Source: Methylophilaceae bacterium
GTDB taxonomy: Bacteria; Pseudomonadota; Gammaproteobacteria; Burkholderiales; Methylophilaceae
Assembly: GCA_013141125.1 (NCBI GenBank)
Contig: JABFRO010000001.1
Location: 1,240,001-1,304,000, forward strand
DNA: 64,000 nucleotides
Direction of reading: 5' to 3'
The first letter of the stretch is position 1. Each line of letters starts with the position of its first letter. Shown here piece by piece: positions 42,849 to 55,803 of the stretch. The position numbers and the translations under genes were made by a program. The notes below the pieces were generated by a model that saw only the letters and a list, made by a program, of their open reading frames with translations, did not search any database and was not told where the DNA came from.

Positions 42849-43517
42849 TCAACCTCGGTTTTTCAAATAACGTAAATCGTCAAACGTCGCCAGCCAGGTC
42901 GGCTCATACACGGCCATCAAGGTTATCGCCATCCCGGTTAGCACAGCTTCAGACCAGGCCATGAGAATAAAAAATGGTAAATACTGATACATCAGATAAC
43001 TGTAACTATAAGCACCACTTTTTATCATCACATAAGTGGTAACCAAGCCGCACAAGCTCATGGCCAGTCCGGCACATAAAAACGCGCAAACAAATACATA
43101 AATGAAAAAATGATTGGGCAATTTTCTATCCACCCATTTAAACAGACTTGTGCTGAATAAAGCCGGAATAAACGCCATCAGCAAGTAGTTGATGCCATAG
43201 GCACTCCAGCCCGCCATGCCAAAACCGGTGATCGCCACCAGCACCAGACTGAACGCCACCAATGCCAGCCGTAGTCCGAACATCAGGCTTAACAAGGTGG
43301 TGCCCAGCAGATGCATATTGAGTCCGGGTTTGATGCCCGCGTGCGCTGACCAGGCCAGCATCAGCAGCACAATAAAGCCTAAAAACACATGCTGTAAATC
43401 CGGCCGCTTCAAATGTCGCCAAGGTGCATGTAGCAGACTATAGATAATGATGACCAGTGCCAGCATATTCGCCGCCCGAGTCAATTCGGTGGGTAACAAT
43501 AAATCAGGGACATTCAT
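42849..43517 (-). CDS. CbiM-like energy-coupling factor transporter permease
   Basis: Inner-membrane protein of 222 aa with about six helices. The NMHLLGTTLLSLMFG stretch and GYGINYLLMAFIPAL-like segment resemble CbiM/NikM substrate-capture subunits, although the N-terminal HIPDG motif typical of CbiM is absent. No ATPase or transmembrane ECF partner is encoded nearby, so metal transport is uncertain. It is monocistronic. Confidence 0.72.
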   Translation of the reverse strand: MNVPDLLLPTELTRAANMLALVIIIYSLLHAPWRHLKRPDLQHVFLGFIVLLMLAWSAHAGIKPGLNMHLLGTTLLSLMFGLRLALVAFSLVLVAITGFGMAGWSAYGINYLLMAFIPALFSTSLFKWVDRKLPNHFFIYVFVCAFLCAGLAMSLCGLVTTYVMIKSGAYSYSYLMYQYLPFFILMAWSEAVLTGMAITLMAVYEPTWLATFDDLRYLKNRG

Positions 43518-43657
43518 ATAAAGCCCACATCAATACAGATAGGCTCTTATTGTAACCCTGTAATCAGCGCACCTCCCATGGTTAGCACGCATGAATATAT
43601 GGTGGACTTGTGTGACATAATTAAGCCTCGAATCGGAACATCTACAGGATTTATCCC

Positions 43658-44335
43658 ATGCAAACAGCACCCAATTTACCAACACTGGAAACCATAGAAA
43701 TAGTCGGCCATGGCGAAATCACCTCCAGCGTTATCTGGCTGCACGGCCTGGGTGCGGATGGCCACGATTTTGCGCCATTGGTACGTGAACTCAATTTGCC
43801 GCATACGCGTTTCATTCTGCCGCACGCGCCTCACCTTGCAGTCACGTGTAACGGCGGCTACGTAATGCGCGCCTGGTATGATATTTATGGTCTGGAAATT
43901 GGCAGCAAACAGGATGAAAACGGCATACGCGCCATGCAGCTGCAAATTGAAGCGCTGATTGCACAGGAGCAACAACGCGGTATTGCGCCTAATCGCATCG
44001 TGCTGGCAGGCTTTTCTCAGGGTGGCGCTATTGCATTGCATACCGCGTTACGTTTTTCGCAGCAGTTGGCGGGAGTGCTGGCACTTTCAACCTACTTACC
44101 ACTCAAATCCACTTTGGCTGCGGAAACCAATGCAGCAAATCAACATGTGCCCATTTTTATGGCGCATGGTACTTTTGATAGCGTGATAGGACTGGATGTT
44201 GCGCTATCCGCAGTAAAGGCTCTAAAGCAAGCTGGCTATGCAGTAACTTGGCATGAATACGCCATGGCACACAGTGTATGCGAAGAAGAAATAACGGACA
44301 TACAGGACTTTTTATCTCAATGTTTTGCGCTTTAA
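43658..44335 (+). CDS. Alpha/beta hydrolase, phospholipase/carboxylesterase family
   Basis: Esterase of 225 aa. Catalytic triad: Ser in AGFSQGGAIAL (about 118), Asp in HGTFDSVIGLDVA and His in AMAHSVCEEE. The ICLHGLGADGHDF-type oxyanion segment (VIWLHGLGADGHDF) is near residue 26. The family hydrolyses short acyl esters or thioesters. It is convergent with the EAL gene. Confidence 0.93.
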   Translation: MQTAPNLPTLETIEIVGHGEITSSVIWLHGLGADGHDFAPLVRELNLPHTRFILPHAPHLAVTCNGGYVMRAWYDIYGLEIGSKQDENGIRAMQLQIEALIAQEQQRGIAPNRIVLAGFSQGGAIALHTALRFSQQLAGVLALSTYLPLKSTLAAETNAANQHVPIFMAHGTFDSVIGLDVALSAVKALKQAGYAVTWHEYAMAHSVCEEEITDIQDFLSQCFAL

Positions 44336-44364
44336 TTGTTTAGTCCCACAATCAGCTATGCCGC

Positions 44365-46062
44365 TCATATCGAAGCCGGCAATCTTAGCCAAACTTGCTT
44401 TTCATCCTGCAGAAACCAATCCAGCAACTGCTTGGCAGGTATTGGTTTACTGATCCAATACCCCTGGATGACATCGCAGCCCATTTCTGCCAGACGCAAG
44501 GCAACTTCTTCGTTCTCTACGCCTTCAGCCACCAAATCCAGATCAAAATTATTACCCAACTCAATCACAGTACGCACTAATGCCGCTTCTCTAGGTGATG
44601 AAAGCATATTGCGTATAAACGCCTGATCGATTTTAAGCTCATCTATAGGCAAACGACTGAGGTAAGAAAGTGACGAATAGCCCGTACCAAAATCATCCAT
44701 GGAGATTTTGATGCCAAAGTCATGGATTTTTTTAAGTGCCGACAGCGTTTCTTCAACGCCCTCTACCAGACTGCCTTCGGTAATTTCAATAATCAAGCGC
44801 CCTCTGGGTACTTTCCATAAATTAAGCACACCCGCCAAAAAATCACTGAAGTTTTTATCCAATAGATTTTCAGGCAGGATATTGATACTTAATTTGACAT
44901 CCATGCCTGCCAGCAAAAAATTGGACAACTGCCTCAAGGCGGTTTGCACCAGCCATACCGTGAACTTATCCAGCAAGCCTTCACGCTCAATCAGGCTAAA
45001 AATAACCGGAATTGGAATAAAGCCTTGGGGTAGCTGCCAACGCAATAAAGCCTCCAAAGCTACAATCTTGCCTTGGCTTATTGAGTATTTGGGCTGGTAA
45101 TACAATTCCAGTGTGTTTTCAAACAACGCCTTTTTCAGCAATACGGATAGTTCATCCAGGCGCTGTACTTCTGCGGCTAGCTCCACATCATAAATCTGAT
45201 AGCCATCTGCATGGGTAATCGGCATCACCGAGGCAGAATGTGCAGCCTGAAGCAACGATGCGGCATCGCCGACATGGCCATGGGAAAGTGCAATACCAAT
45301 ATGCGGTGAAATCACGCGATTTAGCTGATTAATTACAAAAGGTTGTTCAAATTTGTGTTTGATTTTTGTCGCTGCCAGAATGGCCAAAGTCGGAAAATCT
45401 ACATTTTTAAGACAGAGCGCCCAATGGCGCACGGAAATTCGCGCAATCAAGTCATGTTCACGCACCAAGCTGGATAACCTAAGCGCCATTTCTGTTCCAA
45501 TCTGCTGCACGGCTTCGGCAGAAAGCAGACCAAAATCAAACTGTATCGCCAGAATCGCAAAATCCTGGCGGGTTTCGACTTGCAACAGCTGGTTACAAAC
45601 CGCTTCAAATTGATCCTGTTGCAGTATATCTCCATCCATATGCGCGCTTCTGATGCTGTTCGCGCTAGGCTGCGGTGCTGTTTGAACTGCAGCCTGCATG
45701 ATGAAAAAGGCCAGTCTGCGCAAGGCCTCCAATGCCAGGCGTGACTGGTTGGCATCAGCAGAAATGGCGGGAACGCGCCGCGCCAGACAGGCCAGATATT
45801 GATCGAACAAATTAATAATTTGACCAACACCAGCTTGATTTTGCTGTTGAATACAAAACAGAATATGGCTGGTTTCATCCAGCAACAGATTTTCAAAACA
45901 ACTGACCAGAGGGGTATCAGCAATGCAACCTGAAGTTTCAAGCAGTTGATAAAAGTCAGGGCATAAAGGCGGCTGGTTTAAATCCAGTTTCCTTTTTAAA
46001 TCAGCGAGTAAAGAACGATCTTTAGGGGAAATGACCGGCACTTCTGCATTGAGTTCACCCAT
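44365..46062 (-). CDS. EAL-domain c-di-GMP phosphodiesterase with degenerate GGDEF
   Basis: A 565-aa cytoplasmic protein. The N-terminal ~150 residues are helical and unassigned, the middle (about 165-300) is a GGDEF-like fold without the signature, and the C-terminal EAL domain (about 310-555) has all catalytic motifs: EALLRW, EITEGSLVEG, DDFGTGYSSLSYL, IDELKIDQAF, VAEGVENEE and QGYWISKP. c-di-GMP hydrolysis is therefore likely. Its start overlaps the stop of the HD-GYP gene by one base. Confidence 0.92.
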   Translation of the reverse strand: MGELNAEVPVISPKDRSLLADLKRKLDLNQPPLCPDFYQLLETSGCIADTPLVSCFENLLLDETSHILFCIQQQNQAGVGQIINLFDQYLACLARRVPAISADANQSRLALEALRRLAFFIMQAAVQTAPQPSANSIRSAHMDGDILQQDQFEAVCNQLLQVETRQDFAILAIQFDFGLLSAEAVQQIGTEMALRLSSLVREHDLIARISVRHWALCLKNVDFPTLAILAATKIKHKFEQPFVINQLNRVISPHIGIALSHGHVGDAASLLQAAHSASVMPITHADGYQIYDVELAAEVQRLDELSVLLKKALFENTLELYYQPKYSISQGKIVALEALLRWQLPQGFIPIPVIFSLIEREGLLDKFTVWLVQTALRQLSNFLLAGMDVKLSINILPENLLDKNFSDFLAGVLNLWKVPRGRLIIEITEGSLVEGVEETLSALKKIHDFGIKISMDDFGTGYSSLSYLSRLPIDELKIDQAFIRNMLSSPREAALVRTVIELGNNFDLDLVAEGVENEEVALRLAEMGCDVIQGYWISKPIPAKQLLDWFLQDEKQVWLRLPASI

Positions 46063-47552
46063 TATAAAAAATAATCTTTTAAATCAATGCCGAAGCTACC
46101 TACTGGTAACTCATCAACAATAGCCAAAGCCAGGTTTGGATCTGCCAAGTTTGCATCTAATAGTGGAGCATTGGCCAAATCCAACATCAGCGGTCTGGGC
46201 AATTTTTTACCGTTAGCTGCCACCAAAATCGTAATCACAGGCTTAAGCCGCCAAAGTTTATTTTGCTCGAGCACCAAACCCACTTCACCCGTGTTCAGCT
46301 TGACGATAGAGCCTATCGGATACATACCCACTACTTGTGCAAACTGATCGACCAATTCCGGGTGAAAAGCTTTGCCACGCAAAGCCATGATTGTGGAGAT
46401 AGCCTTTGCGGAAGAACGCGCACTTTCATAGAATTGTTCAGTGGTAATGGAAGCGTAAGTTTCTACAATAGCGGCCATACTGCCGTATAAACCAATGTCT
46501 TCACCGACCAAGCCATTGGGGTAACCTTGGCCATCGTAACGCTCATGATGCCGCTCAACAATCATGCGCTCCACCTTATTCAGCTTGCCTGTTTCCTGAA
46601 GAATTTCAACGCCGAAATTGACGTGTTTTTTTACTTCTTCATATTCCTCGCCACTCAGCTTGCCAGGTTTTTCAAGTATAAGTTGATCCACTTTGGATTT
46701 ACCAATGTCATGCAATAAAGCCCCCAAACCAAGGCTATTTAATTCCGCTTTGGGCAGCCCCAACTGACGCCCAAAACTAATCATCATGATAGAAACATCC
46801 ATGGCATGCCGATAGGAATTGGCATCTATATTTTTTAAGCGGCTAATCAGCATCATCGCATTGGGGTTGCGAATAATACTATCTACCACATCAACCAGCA
46901 GATCCTTAGCTACCTCGATGCGTTCACTTAACGATACTCCCGTCATTTCAAGCAGCATATTCGAAGTAAATTCCTGCTCGAACTTTATTGCCGCATTTTG
47001 CGCAGGAGCAATTTCCTCCTTGATCGAAGCTTCGATGGCGTAGTGGCTGATTTTTCCGGTAACTCCAGTCTGTTGAGAGAAGTTTTTGCGCAAGCTGGCT
47101 ACTGCTGCTTGCTGCCGTATTTCTTCCATTCGTTCCTGCGCATCCAATGCGGCGCGGTCTTGATCTTGCAATAATTCAGCGGTAGCTGATGGCTTGGTAG
47201 AAAACAACTCCTTGCCTATTTGAACTGCCGTAGACAAAAAACCAAACAACCCGGTTTTGGCATTTTTATTTTGTTCAGTCGAAACCGTGCGCGAGGTAAA
47301 TGTATCTGTTTTTGGTGCAGCTTGAGGCCTGGTTACTGGCTCAACAACTCTGGACATAGAGGGAAATATATCTGGTGAAGAACGCTCTTGCGAAACAATT
47401 ACGTAGCTACACTGCTCCTGTAGCTCACGTATTTGCTCATCATTTTCAATCAAAAAACCCTGAAATAAAAAAGTGCTGTCTGTCCATGGCCTGTCCAGCT
47501 CACTGACATACATGCCACATTTTATTGCATTGATTTCAATCTTCACATTCAT
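46062..47552 (-). CDS. HD-GYP domain phosphodiesterase with DUF3391
   Basis: A 496-aa protein. The N-terminal region matches the DUF3391 domain (KIEINAIKCGMYVSELDRPWTDSTFLFQGF). The HD-GYP domain (about 230-420) has HDIGKSKVD and HHERYDGQGYPNGL, the metal-binding and GYP motifs. It degrades c-di-GMP in characterised members. The usual DxYDA segment reads VETYASITT. It is translated just before the EAL protein, so two different phosphodiesterases are coupled. Confidence 0.93.
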   Translation of the reverse strand: MNVKIEINAIKCGMYVSELDRPWTDSTFLFQGFLIENDEQIRELQEQCSYVIVSQERSSPDIFPSMSRVVEPVTRPQAAPKTDTFTSRTVSTEQNKNAKTGLFGFLSTAVQIGKELFSTKPSATAELLQDQDRAALDAQERMEEIRQQAAVASLRKNFSQQTGVTGKISHYAIEASIKEEIAPAQNAAIKFEQEFTSNMLLEMTGVSLSERIEVAKDLLVDVVDSIIRNPNAMMLISRLKNIDANSYRHAMDVSIMMISFGRQLGLPKAELNSLGLGALLHDIGKSKVDQLILEKPGKLSGEEYEEVKKHVNFGVEILQETGKLNKVERMIVERHHERYDGQGYPNGLVGEDIGLYGSMAAIVETYASITTEQFYESARSSAKAISTIMALRGKAFHPELVDQFAQVVGMYPIGSIVKLNTGEVGLVLEQNKLWRLKPVITILVAANGKKLPRPLMLDLANAPLLDANLADPNLALAIVDELPVGSFGIDLKDYFL

Positions 47553-47655
47553 GTCGAATCATATCCCAAGGCTGATGGCCTGATAGTTGCATAGCGCCAG
47601 TAATAACAAGAAGTAGATTTAATACCTGATACTACCGAAGCCAGGAGTACGCCCT

Positions 47656-48474
47656 TCAATGTAATTTTGCCACCTCATACAACGGCATCATTTTAGGAGC
47701 CAACGCACGTAAATCAGCAATACGCGCCTCGTTAGAGGGGTGCGTGCTTAGCCATTCCGGTGGTTTGCCACCGCCTTGCGCGCTCATTTTTTGCCACAAA
47801 CTCACCGCCGCATTGGGGTTATAGCCTGCACGCGCGGCCAGCTCCAAGCCAATGCGATCCGCTTCGCGCTCTTGTTCCCGATTATTGGGCAAAGCAAAAA
47901 ACAGGGTTGAGCCCGCAGAAGCCGCTTGTACGCCCAATGCAGCGGCATTTTTATTACTGGCCGCACCTGCCAAGATGGCCAGTCCCATCAAACCGGCTTG
48001 TTGCGCAGAAGCAATCGACATGCGCTCGCGTCCATGTTCACGCAAGGCATGTGAAATTTCATGGCCAATAACGGCAGCCAATTCATCATCGGTTGTCTTG
48101 AGCTTATCCATGAGACCGGTAAATACCATGATTTTGCCGCCGGGCATGCAGTAGGCGTTGACCTGATCGTTTTGTTCGACATTGACTTCCCATTTCCACT
48201 GCAGCGCATCTGGCCTGAAAACGCCAGTTTGCGCTATCAAACGATTGGATATCGCCCGCACGCGTGCCAATTGCCCGCCGTTCACATTTAACGTTTTTTT
48301 GCTATCCGCCTCTTTCAACGTTTGCAAATAGCTTTGCGCGGACATGTTTTCCACCTGCTGTGCGGATAACATCAAAAATTGCTTGCGTTGCACGCCTGCC
48401 ACACCCGATTGCGTGGTGCTGGCACAACTTGTCAACAAGGTTGAGAACAAAAGCGCATAAACGATTTTTTTCAT
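47656..48474 (-). CDS. M48-family metalloprotease lipoprotein
   Basis: Periplasmic zinc protease of 272 aa. The lipobox LLTSC places the acyl Cys near residue 17. The zinc motif is HEISHALREHGRE (about 140) with the third ligand Glu in EQEREADRIGLELAARAGYNP. Similar to LoiP/YcaL-type proteases that control outer-membrane proteins. It stands alone between HD-GYP and kup. Confidence 0.92.
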   Translation of the reverse strand: MKKIVYALLFSTLLTSCASTTQSGVAGVQRKQFLMLSAQQVENMSAQSYLQTLKEADSKKTLNVNGGQLARVRAISNRLIAQTGVFRPDALQWKWEVNVEQNDQVNAYCMPGGKIMVFTGLMDKLKTTDDELAAVIGHEISHALREHGRERMSIASAQQAGLMGLAILAGAASNKNAAALGVQAASAGSTLFFALPNNREQEREADRIGLELAARAGYNPNAAVSLWQKMSAQGGGKPPEWLSTHPSNEARIADLRALAPKMMPLYEVAKLH

Positions 48475-48509
48475 AACAGTTCCCCTTAAAGCATCATTGA
48501 TACAAATAA

Positions 48510-50390
48510 TTAGAGCGTCACCTGCGCACCCAGTTCCACCACACGATTGGGTGGCAGCTTGAAATAATTGGTTACGCTATCGGCATTGCGGAACATGCCC
48601 ACAAACAGTTTTTCGCGCCAGTAGGCCATTTCTGAATTAGGCACAGCGATGAGGGCTTCCTTGCCTATGAAGAAAGAAGTATCCATGGGTTCCAGCTCCA
48701 AACCCTGCGCCGTACATAATTCCAAGTCAATGGGTAAGTTCGGATCATCCTTGAATCCATAGCGTACGATGACGCGGTAAAAAGCATTCGGCAGGTTTTC
48801 AACCGTCAACCGGTCTTCCCGGTAAACATGCGGAATATCTTCAATTTTAACCGTCAGCAATATGACTTTTTCATGCAACACTTTGTTGTGTTTGAGATTA
48901 TGCAGCAACGCATGCGGCACACCATGCTGATTTGGTGTCATGAATATAGCATTACCCGGCACGCGTGTAGGCGGATGCCCACCCATCGCTTCAATGAACG
49001 GATTGAGCTCCATGGATTCACTCTTAAGGCGCTTAAGCAACAAATTACGCCCGGTTTTCCAGGTAGTCATCAAGGTAAAAATCACCAGCCCGATGAGAAT
49101 AGGCACCCAGCCGCCCACTGGAATCTTGAGTATATTCGCGCCAAAAAAAGCCAAATCTACCGAGAGAAAAACGGCCGATAGGCTAAGCGTTTTAGTCCAG
49201 CTCCAGCCCCATGCGCCATGAAACACCATGGCCGCCAGCAGCGTGGTAATCACCATATCGCCGGTTACTGCAATGCCGTAAGCGGCTGCCAGATTGGATG
49301 AGGAGCCGAACACAACCACCAACCCCATCACCGCACACATTAATAACCAATTGATACGCGGCAAATAAATCTGGCCTTTTTCCAATTCGGACGTGTGTTG
49401 CACCAACATGCGCGGCATATAGCCCAATTGCTGCGCCTGGCGCGAAACCGAGAACGCCCCGGAAATGACCGCCTGCGAAGCCACCACGGTGGAAATAGTC
49501 GCCAAGGCAATCAGCGGGTACATCAGCCAGTCCGGTGCCAGCATATAGAAGGGGTTTTGCACGGCGGCGGGATTATGCAGAATCAGCGCACCCTGACCAA
49601 AATAATTCAGAATCAATGCAGGTAATACAAACCCAAACCAGGCCAGCCGAATCGGCTTGCGCCCAAAGTGTCCCATATCCGCATACAGCGCTTCACCGCC
49701 AGTTACCGCCAGCACCACCGCGCCTAGGGCAACAAAGGCAATCCAGTGATTATTGGTAAAAAAATGGATGGCATATAAAGGGCTGACGGCGTACAAAACC
49801 TCAGGATTATGCAAAATATTGGTAAAGCCCAAAGCCGCCAGCGTGCCAAACCACAACACCATTACCGGCCCGAATACTTTGCCAACCATGGCGGTACCGT
49901 ATTGCTGCATCCAGAACAGCGTGAATAGCACGGTTAATGTGATGGGAATAATCATGCTGTGCAAACGCGGCGAAGCTACGCCCAAGCCTTCCACCGCCGA
50001 CAGCACAGAAATGGCCGGGGTAATCATGCCGTCGGCAAAAAACATGCAGGCACCAATAATGCCGGCAAACATAATGAACTTCTGCTTGCGCTGGTTATTT
50101 CCCGCCTGCCGCCCCGCCAAGGCTATCAAGGCCATAATGCCGCCCTCACCCTGGTTATCAGCACGCATCACAAAGGCCACGTATTTGACCGTCACCACCA
50201 TAATCAGTGCCCATAAAATGAGCGACAGCACTCCCAGCACGTTATCCGGCGTGACTGGCACCGGGTGATGGCTGGCAAATACCTCTTTCATGGTGTAGAG
50301 CGGGCTGGTACCAATATCGCCAAACACCACGCCCAGCGCGGCTAAAGCGAGTGCGGGAAGCGGTGTATGTTTTGCACTGTCTGATTTCAT
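48510..50390 (-). CDS. kup: Low-affinity potassium transporter Kup
   Basis: K+ uptake permease of 626 aa. It has 12 predicted membrane helices (about 10-430) beginning LALAALGVVFGDIGTSPLYTMKEVF, the family signature, and a soluble C-terminal domain of ~180 residues (LHNLKHNKVLHEKVILLTVKIEDIPHV). Single-gene unit divergent from dapD. Confidence 0.96.
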   Translation of the reverse strand: MKSDSAKHTPLPALALAALGVVFGDIGTSPLYTMKEVFASHHPVPVTPDNVLGVLSLILWALIMVVTVKYVAFVMRADNQGEGGIMALIALAGRQAGNNQRKQKFIMFAGIIGACMFFADGMITPAISVLSAVEGLGVASPRLHSMIIPITLTVLFTLFWMQQYGTAMVGKVFGPVMVLWFGTLAALGFTNILHNPEVLYAVSPLYAIHFFTNNHWIAFVALGAVVLAVTGGEALYADMGHFGRKPIRLAWFGFVLPALILNYFGQGALILHNPAAVQNPFYMLAPDWLMYPLIALATISTVVASQAVISGAFSVSRQAQQLGYMPRMLVQHTSELEKGQIYLPRINWLLMCAVMGLVVVFGSSSNLAAAYGIAVTGDMVITTLLAAMVFHGAWGWSWTKTLSLSAVFLSVDLAFFGANILKIPVGGWVPILIGLVIFTLMTTWKTGRNLLLKRLKSESMELNPFIEAMGGHPPTRVPGNAIFMTPNQHGVPHALLHNLKHNKVLHEKVILLTVKIEDIPHVYREDRLTVENLPNAFYRVIVRYGFKDDPNLPIDLELCTAQGLELEPMDTSFFIGKEALIAVPNSEMAYWREKLFVGMFRNADSVTNYFKLPPNRVVELGAQVTL

Positions 50391-50649
50391 TGAATTGCGC
50401 TCGAAAAGTAGGATGATATTTTAGCAGTTATCACCTGTTGCAACCTGCTCACTTCGCCACATATTACTGCATACACTAATTTGCCCATGACACTTAACAA
50501 GACTTTACATTTGGAATGGCTGCTTCAGTCTAAGCAACTGATACTTTGGTGAATTTCCAGAAAACCACCCGCGCCGCATAGCTTTTCACAACCGGACAGC
50601 ACTTTCCTAGTAAAATAACGCTTTTAGTTTATTTACCTGAAAGTAACTC

Positions 50650-51474
50650 ATGAGCCAACTACAAACCATCATCGAAGCAGCTTTTGAACGCCGCGCGGAC
50701 ATTAACCCAGCCAATGCCAGTGCAGAAGTTAAAAACGCTGTTTTTTCTGTCATTGCCGATCTGGATTCAGGCAAATTGCGTGTGGCTGAACGCACTGATG
50801 GTCAAAACTGGATTACGCATCAATGGATCAAGAAAGCCGTATTGCTTTCTTTCCGCCTGGAAGACAACAAGCTGCTGGATGGTGGTTGTACCCAATATTT
50901 TGACAAAGTGCCGCCCAAATTTGCCGATTACACAGAAGAAGATTTCAAAGCCGGTGGGTTCCGCGTGGTGCCTAACGCTATCGTGCGTCGCGGTTCATTC
51001 ATTGGTAAAAATGCGGTGCTGATGCCTTCTTATGTCAACATCGGTGCTTATGTGGGCGAAGGCACCATGGTGGATACCTGGGCGACTGTAGGCTCCTGCG
51101 CGCAAATCGGTAAAAACGTACACCTTTCCGGCGGCGTAGGCATAGGCGGCGTACTGGAACCAGTGCAGGCCGGGCCAACCATTATTGGCGACAATTGCTT
51201 TATCGGCGCGCGTTCCGAAGTGGTGGAAGGTGTGATTGTGGAAGACAATTGCGTGATTTCCATGGGCGTTTATATCGGCCAATCCACCAAGATTTATGAC
51301 CGTGAAACCGGCAGTGTCACCTATGGCCGCGTGCCTGCTGGCTCGGTGGTTGTGGCGGGTAATTTGCCTTCCAAGGATGGTACTTATAGCCTTTATTGCG
51401 CGGTGATTGTGAAAAAAGTCGATGAAAAAACCTTGGGCAAAGTTGGCATCAATGAATTGTTGCGCGGCATCTAA
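50650..51474 (+). CDS. dapD: Tetrahydrodipicolinate N-succinyltransferase
   Basis: Succinylase-branch step of lysine and diaminopimelate synthesis. It has 274 aa with a left-handed beta-helix of hexapeptide repeats (about 105-230; [36 protein letters not shown]). It lies 3 bp before the YffB gene and a few hundred bp from dapE, which carries out a later step. Confidence 0.97.
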   Translation: MSQLQTIIEAAFERRADINPANASAEVKNAVFSVIADLDSGKLRVAERTDGQNWITHQWIKKAVLLSFRLEDNKLLDGGCTQYFDKVPPKFADYTEEDFKAGGFRVVPNAIVRRGSFIGKNAVLMPSYVNIGAYVGEGTMVDTWATVGSCAQIGKNVHLSGGVGIGGVLEPVQAGPTIIGDNCFIGARSEVVEGVIVEDNCVISMGVYIGQSTKIYDRETGSVTYGRVPAGSVVVAGNLPSKDGTYSLYCAVIVKKVDEKTLGKVGINELLRGI

Positions 51475-51477
51475 ATC

Positions 51478-53893
<2,416 letters not shown>

Positions 53894-53940
53894 AAGCCAG
53901 GCCATTCCAACCTTAATCAAGTGCAAAACCCGATACCACC

Positions 53941-54960
53941 ATGCTGGATAAACGCGCACAACTTCTGCTAAAAACGCTGGTCGAACACTACATCAGTGAC
54001 GGCCAGCCCATAGGTTCACGCACACTTTCGCAATACTCAGGCCTGGAATTAAGCCCGGCCACCATACGCAATGTCATGTCCGAGCTGGAAGAAATGGGAT
54101 ATATTATCAGCCCGCACACTTCCGCCGGACGCATTCCCACCCAGCGCGGTTACCGCTTTTTTGTTGATACTCTGCTCACCGTGCAGCCCTTGCAGGATCA
54201 GGAAATTTTGCGTCTGGAGCATGAATTTTCATCGCCAGACCCGCAGGAACTAATCTCCGCCGCTGCTGATTTATTATCCAGCCTGACGCAGTTTGCCGGT
54301 GTCGTCATCACCCCCAAGCGTAAAAGCATCGCCTTCCGCCATCTGGAATTTCTACCGCTCTCGGAAAAACGCATCTTGGTGATTATCGTCACCTCGGACA
54401 ACAACGTACAAAACCGCATCATCGTCGCGGAAAAACCCTACACCATTTCCGAACTCAATCAGGCCAGCAACTTCTTCAATCATCACTACGCGGGCAGCAC
54501 CTTTGAGCAAGTGCAGAAAATACTGCATAAAGAACTGCAACAAATGCAATCCGACATGACACGCCTGATGGCCGCCGCACTGGAAGCCAGCAGCAAGGCA
54601 CTGGATGATGATAAAGACGGCGTGGTGATTTCCGGCGAGCGTAACCTGCTGCAAGTGGATGACCTCTCCACCAATGTCAGCTCACTGCGCAAATTATTTG
54701 AAGTATTCGAGCGCCGCACCTCGCTCATGCAATTGCTGGATAACAGCCAGCGTGCCGAAGGTATCCAAATCTTTATCGGCGGCGAATCCGGCTATCTACC
54801 ACTGGATGAATGCAGCCTGGTCACCGCCCCCTTTGATGTCAACGGAGAGGTTTTCGGCACCCTGGGTGTAATCGGCCCCACCCGCATGGCCTATGAGCGC
54901 GTAATTCCGATTGTCGATATTACGGCAAAATTACTTTCCAACGCGCTGTCGAATAATTGA
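53941..54960 (+). CDS. hrcA: Heat-inducible transcription repressor HrcA
   Basis: Represses class I heat-shock genes by binding CIRCE. It has 339 aa: winged helix (about 1-75; [38 protein letters not shown], then HTSAGRIPT), a GAF-like dimerisation domain and a C-terminal domain ([21 protein letters not shown]). grpE, dnaK and dnaJ are not nearby, and I saw no CIRCE element in the window. Confidence 0.96.
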   Translation: MLDKRAQLLLKTLVEHYISDGQPIGSRTLSQYSGLELSPATIRNVMSELEEMGYIISPHTSAGRIPTQRGYRFFVDTLLTVQPLQDQEILRLEHEFSSPDPQELISAAADLLSSLTQFAGVVITPKRKSIAFRHLEFLPLSEKRILVIIVTSDNNVQNRIIVAEKPYTISELNQASNFFNHHYAGSTFEQVQKILHKELQQMQSDMTRLMAAALEASSKALDDDKDGVVISGERNLLQVDDLSTNVSSLRKLFEVFERRTSLMQLLDNSQRAEGIQIFIGGESGYLPLDECSLVTAPFDVNGEVFGTLGVIGPTRMAYERVIPIVDITAKLLSNALSNN

Positions 54961-55047
54961 AATTGGCTAGCAAATTTAATCATCTGAATGCCGCACCAAA
55001 TTTTGGGCTTGGCGGGGTTTTGAGTTTAATAAAATTTGAGCACTGTA

Positions 55048-55803
55048 ATGTTATTAGCGATTGATTCTGGCAATACACGTACCAAGTGGGCAGTATTTGA
55101 TAGCTTGGGAAGCATAAAAGCACAAGGAGTTTGTACTAATACCGATTTGAATGCCATGGCTATACCCACTATTTGGCACGCATGCCAACGCATCACAATT
55201 TCAAATGTGGCAGGCACTTTAATAGCGGCAATACTGAATAAACTATTGCGCCCACTCAAAATTCCTATTCGTTGGATAGTAGCAAGCGTACAGGCTTGCG
55301 GACTTGAAAACAGCTATGCCAACCCCGCACAGCTGGGGACGGATCGTTGGGCGGCAATGATTGCGGCCTGGCAACAGTTTCAAAAACCCTGCATTGTTGT
55401 CAACGCAGGTACCGCGCTAACAGTCGATGCCATTAGCGCAGAACGTTCTGAAAATCATGGTATTTTTCTAGGTGGCATTATCATGCCCGGTCTCATGCTC
55501 ATGCAAAACAGCCTGATTCTAGGCGCTGCGGATATTAGCGGCCATGCCGGCAGTTTTCAGGACTTTCCCACCAGCACCGGCACTGCGGTCTATACTGGGG
55601 CTTTAACTGCCATGGCAGGTGCGGTTGAAACCATGTTTTATAAATTACAACAGCTTGTAGACTCTGCACCGCTTTGCATCATTAACGGTGGTGATGCGGC
55701 ATCATTGGCTACGATATTAAACAAAAAAATGGAAAATCATCTCGTGGTCACTGATAACCTAGTGTTGCAAGGTTTGCTGTTTTTAGAAAGAGAAGCGCCA
55801 TGA
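55048..55803 (+). CDS. coaX: Type III pantothenate kinase
   Basis: First step from pantothenate to CoA. It has 251 aa of the ASKHA fold: LLAIDSGNTRTKWAVF (phosphate 1), GTDRWAAMIAAW and VVNAGTALTVDAI (catalytic Asp and phosphate region), and LGGIIMPGLMLM. The ATG at 55048 is preferred over a TTG four codons upstream. Overlaps the next gene by 4 bp (ATGA). The common birA-coaX linkage is not seen here. Confidence 0.95.
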   Translation: MLLAIDSGNTRTKWAVFDSLGSIKAQGVCTNTDLNAMAIPTIWHACQRITISNVAGTLIAAILNKLLRPLKIPIRWIVASVQACGLENSYANPAQLGTDRWAAMIAAWQQFQKPCIVVNAGTALTVDAISAERSENHGIFLGGIIMPGLMLMQNSLILGAADISGHAGSFQDFPTSTGTAVYTGALTAMAGAVETMFYKLQQLVDSAPLCIINGGDAASLATILNKKMENHLVVTDNLVLQGLLFLEREAP

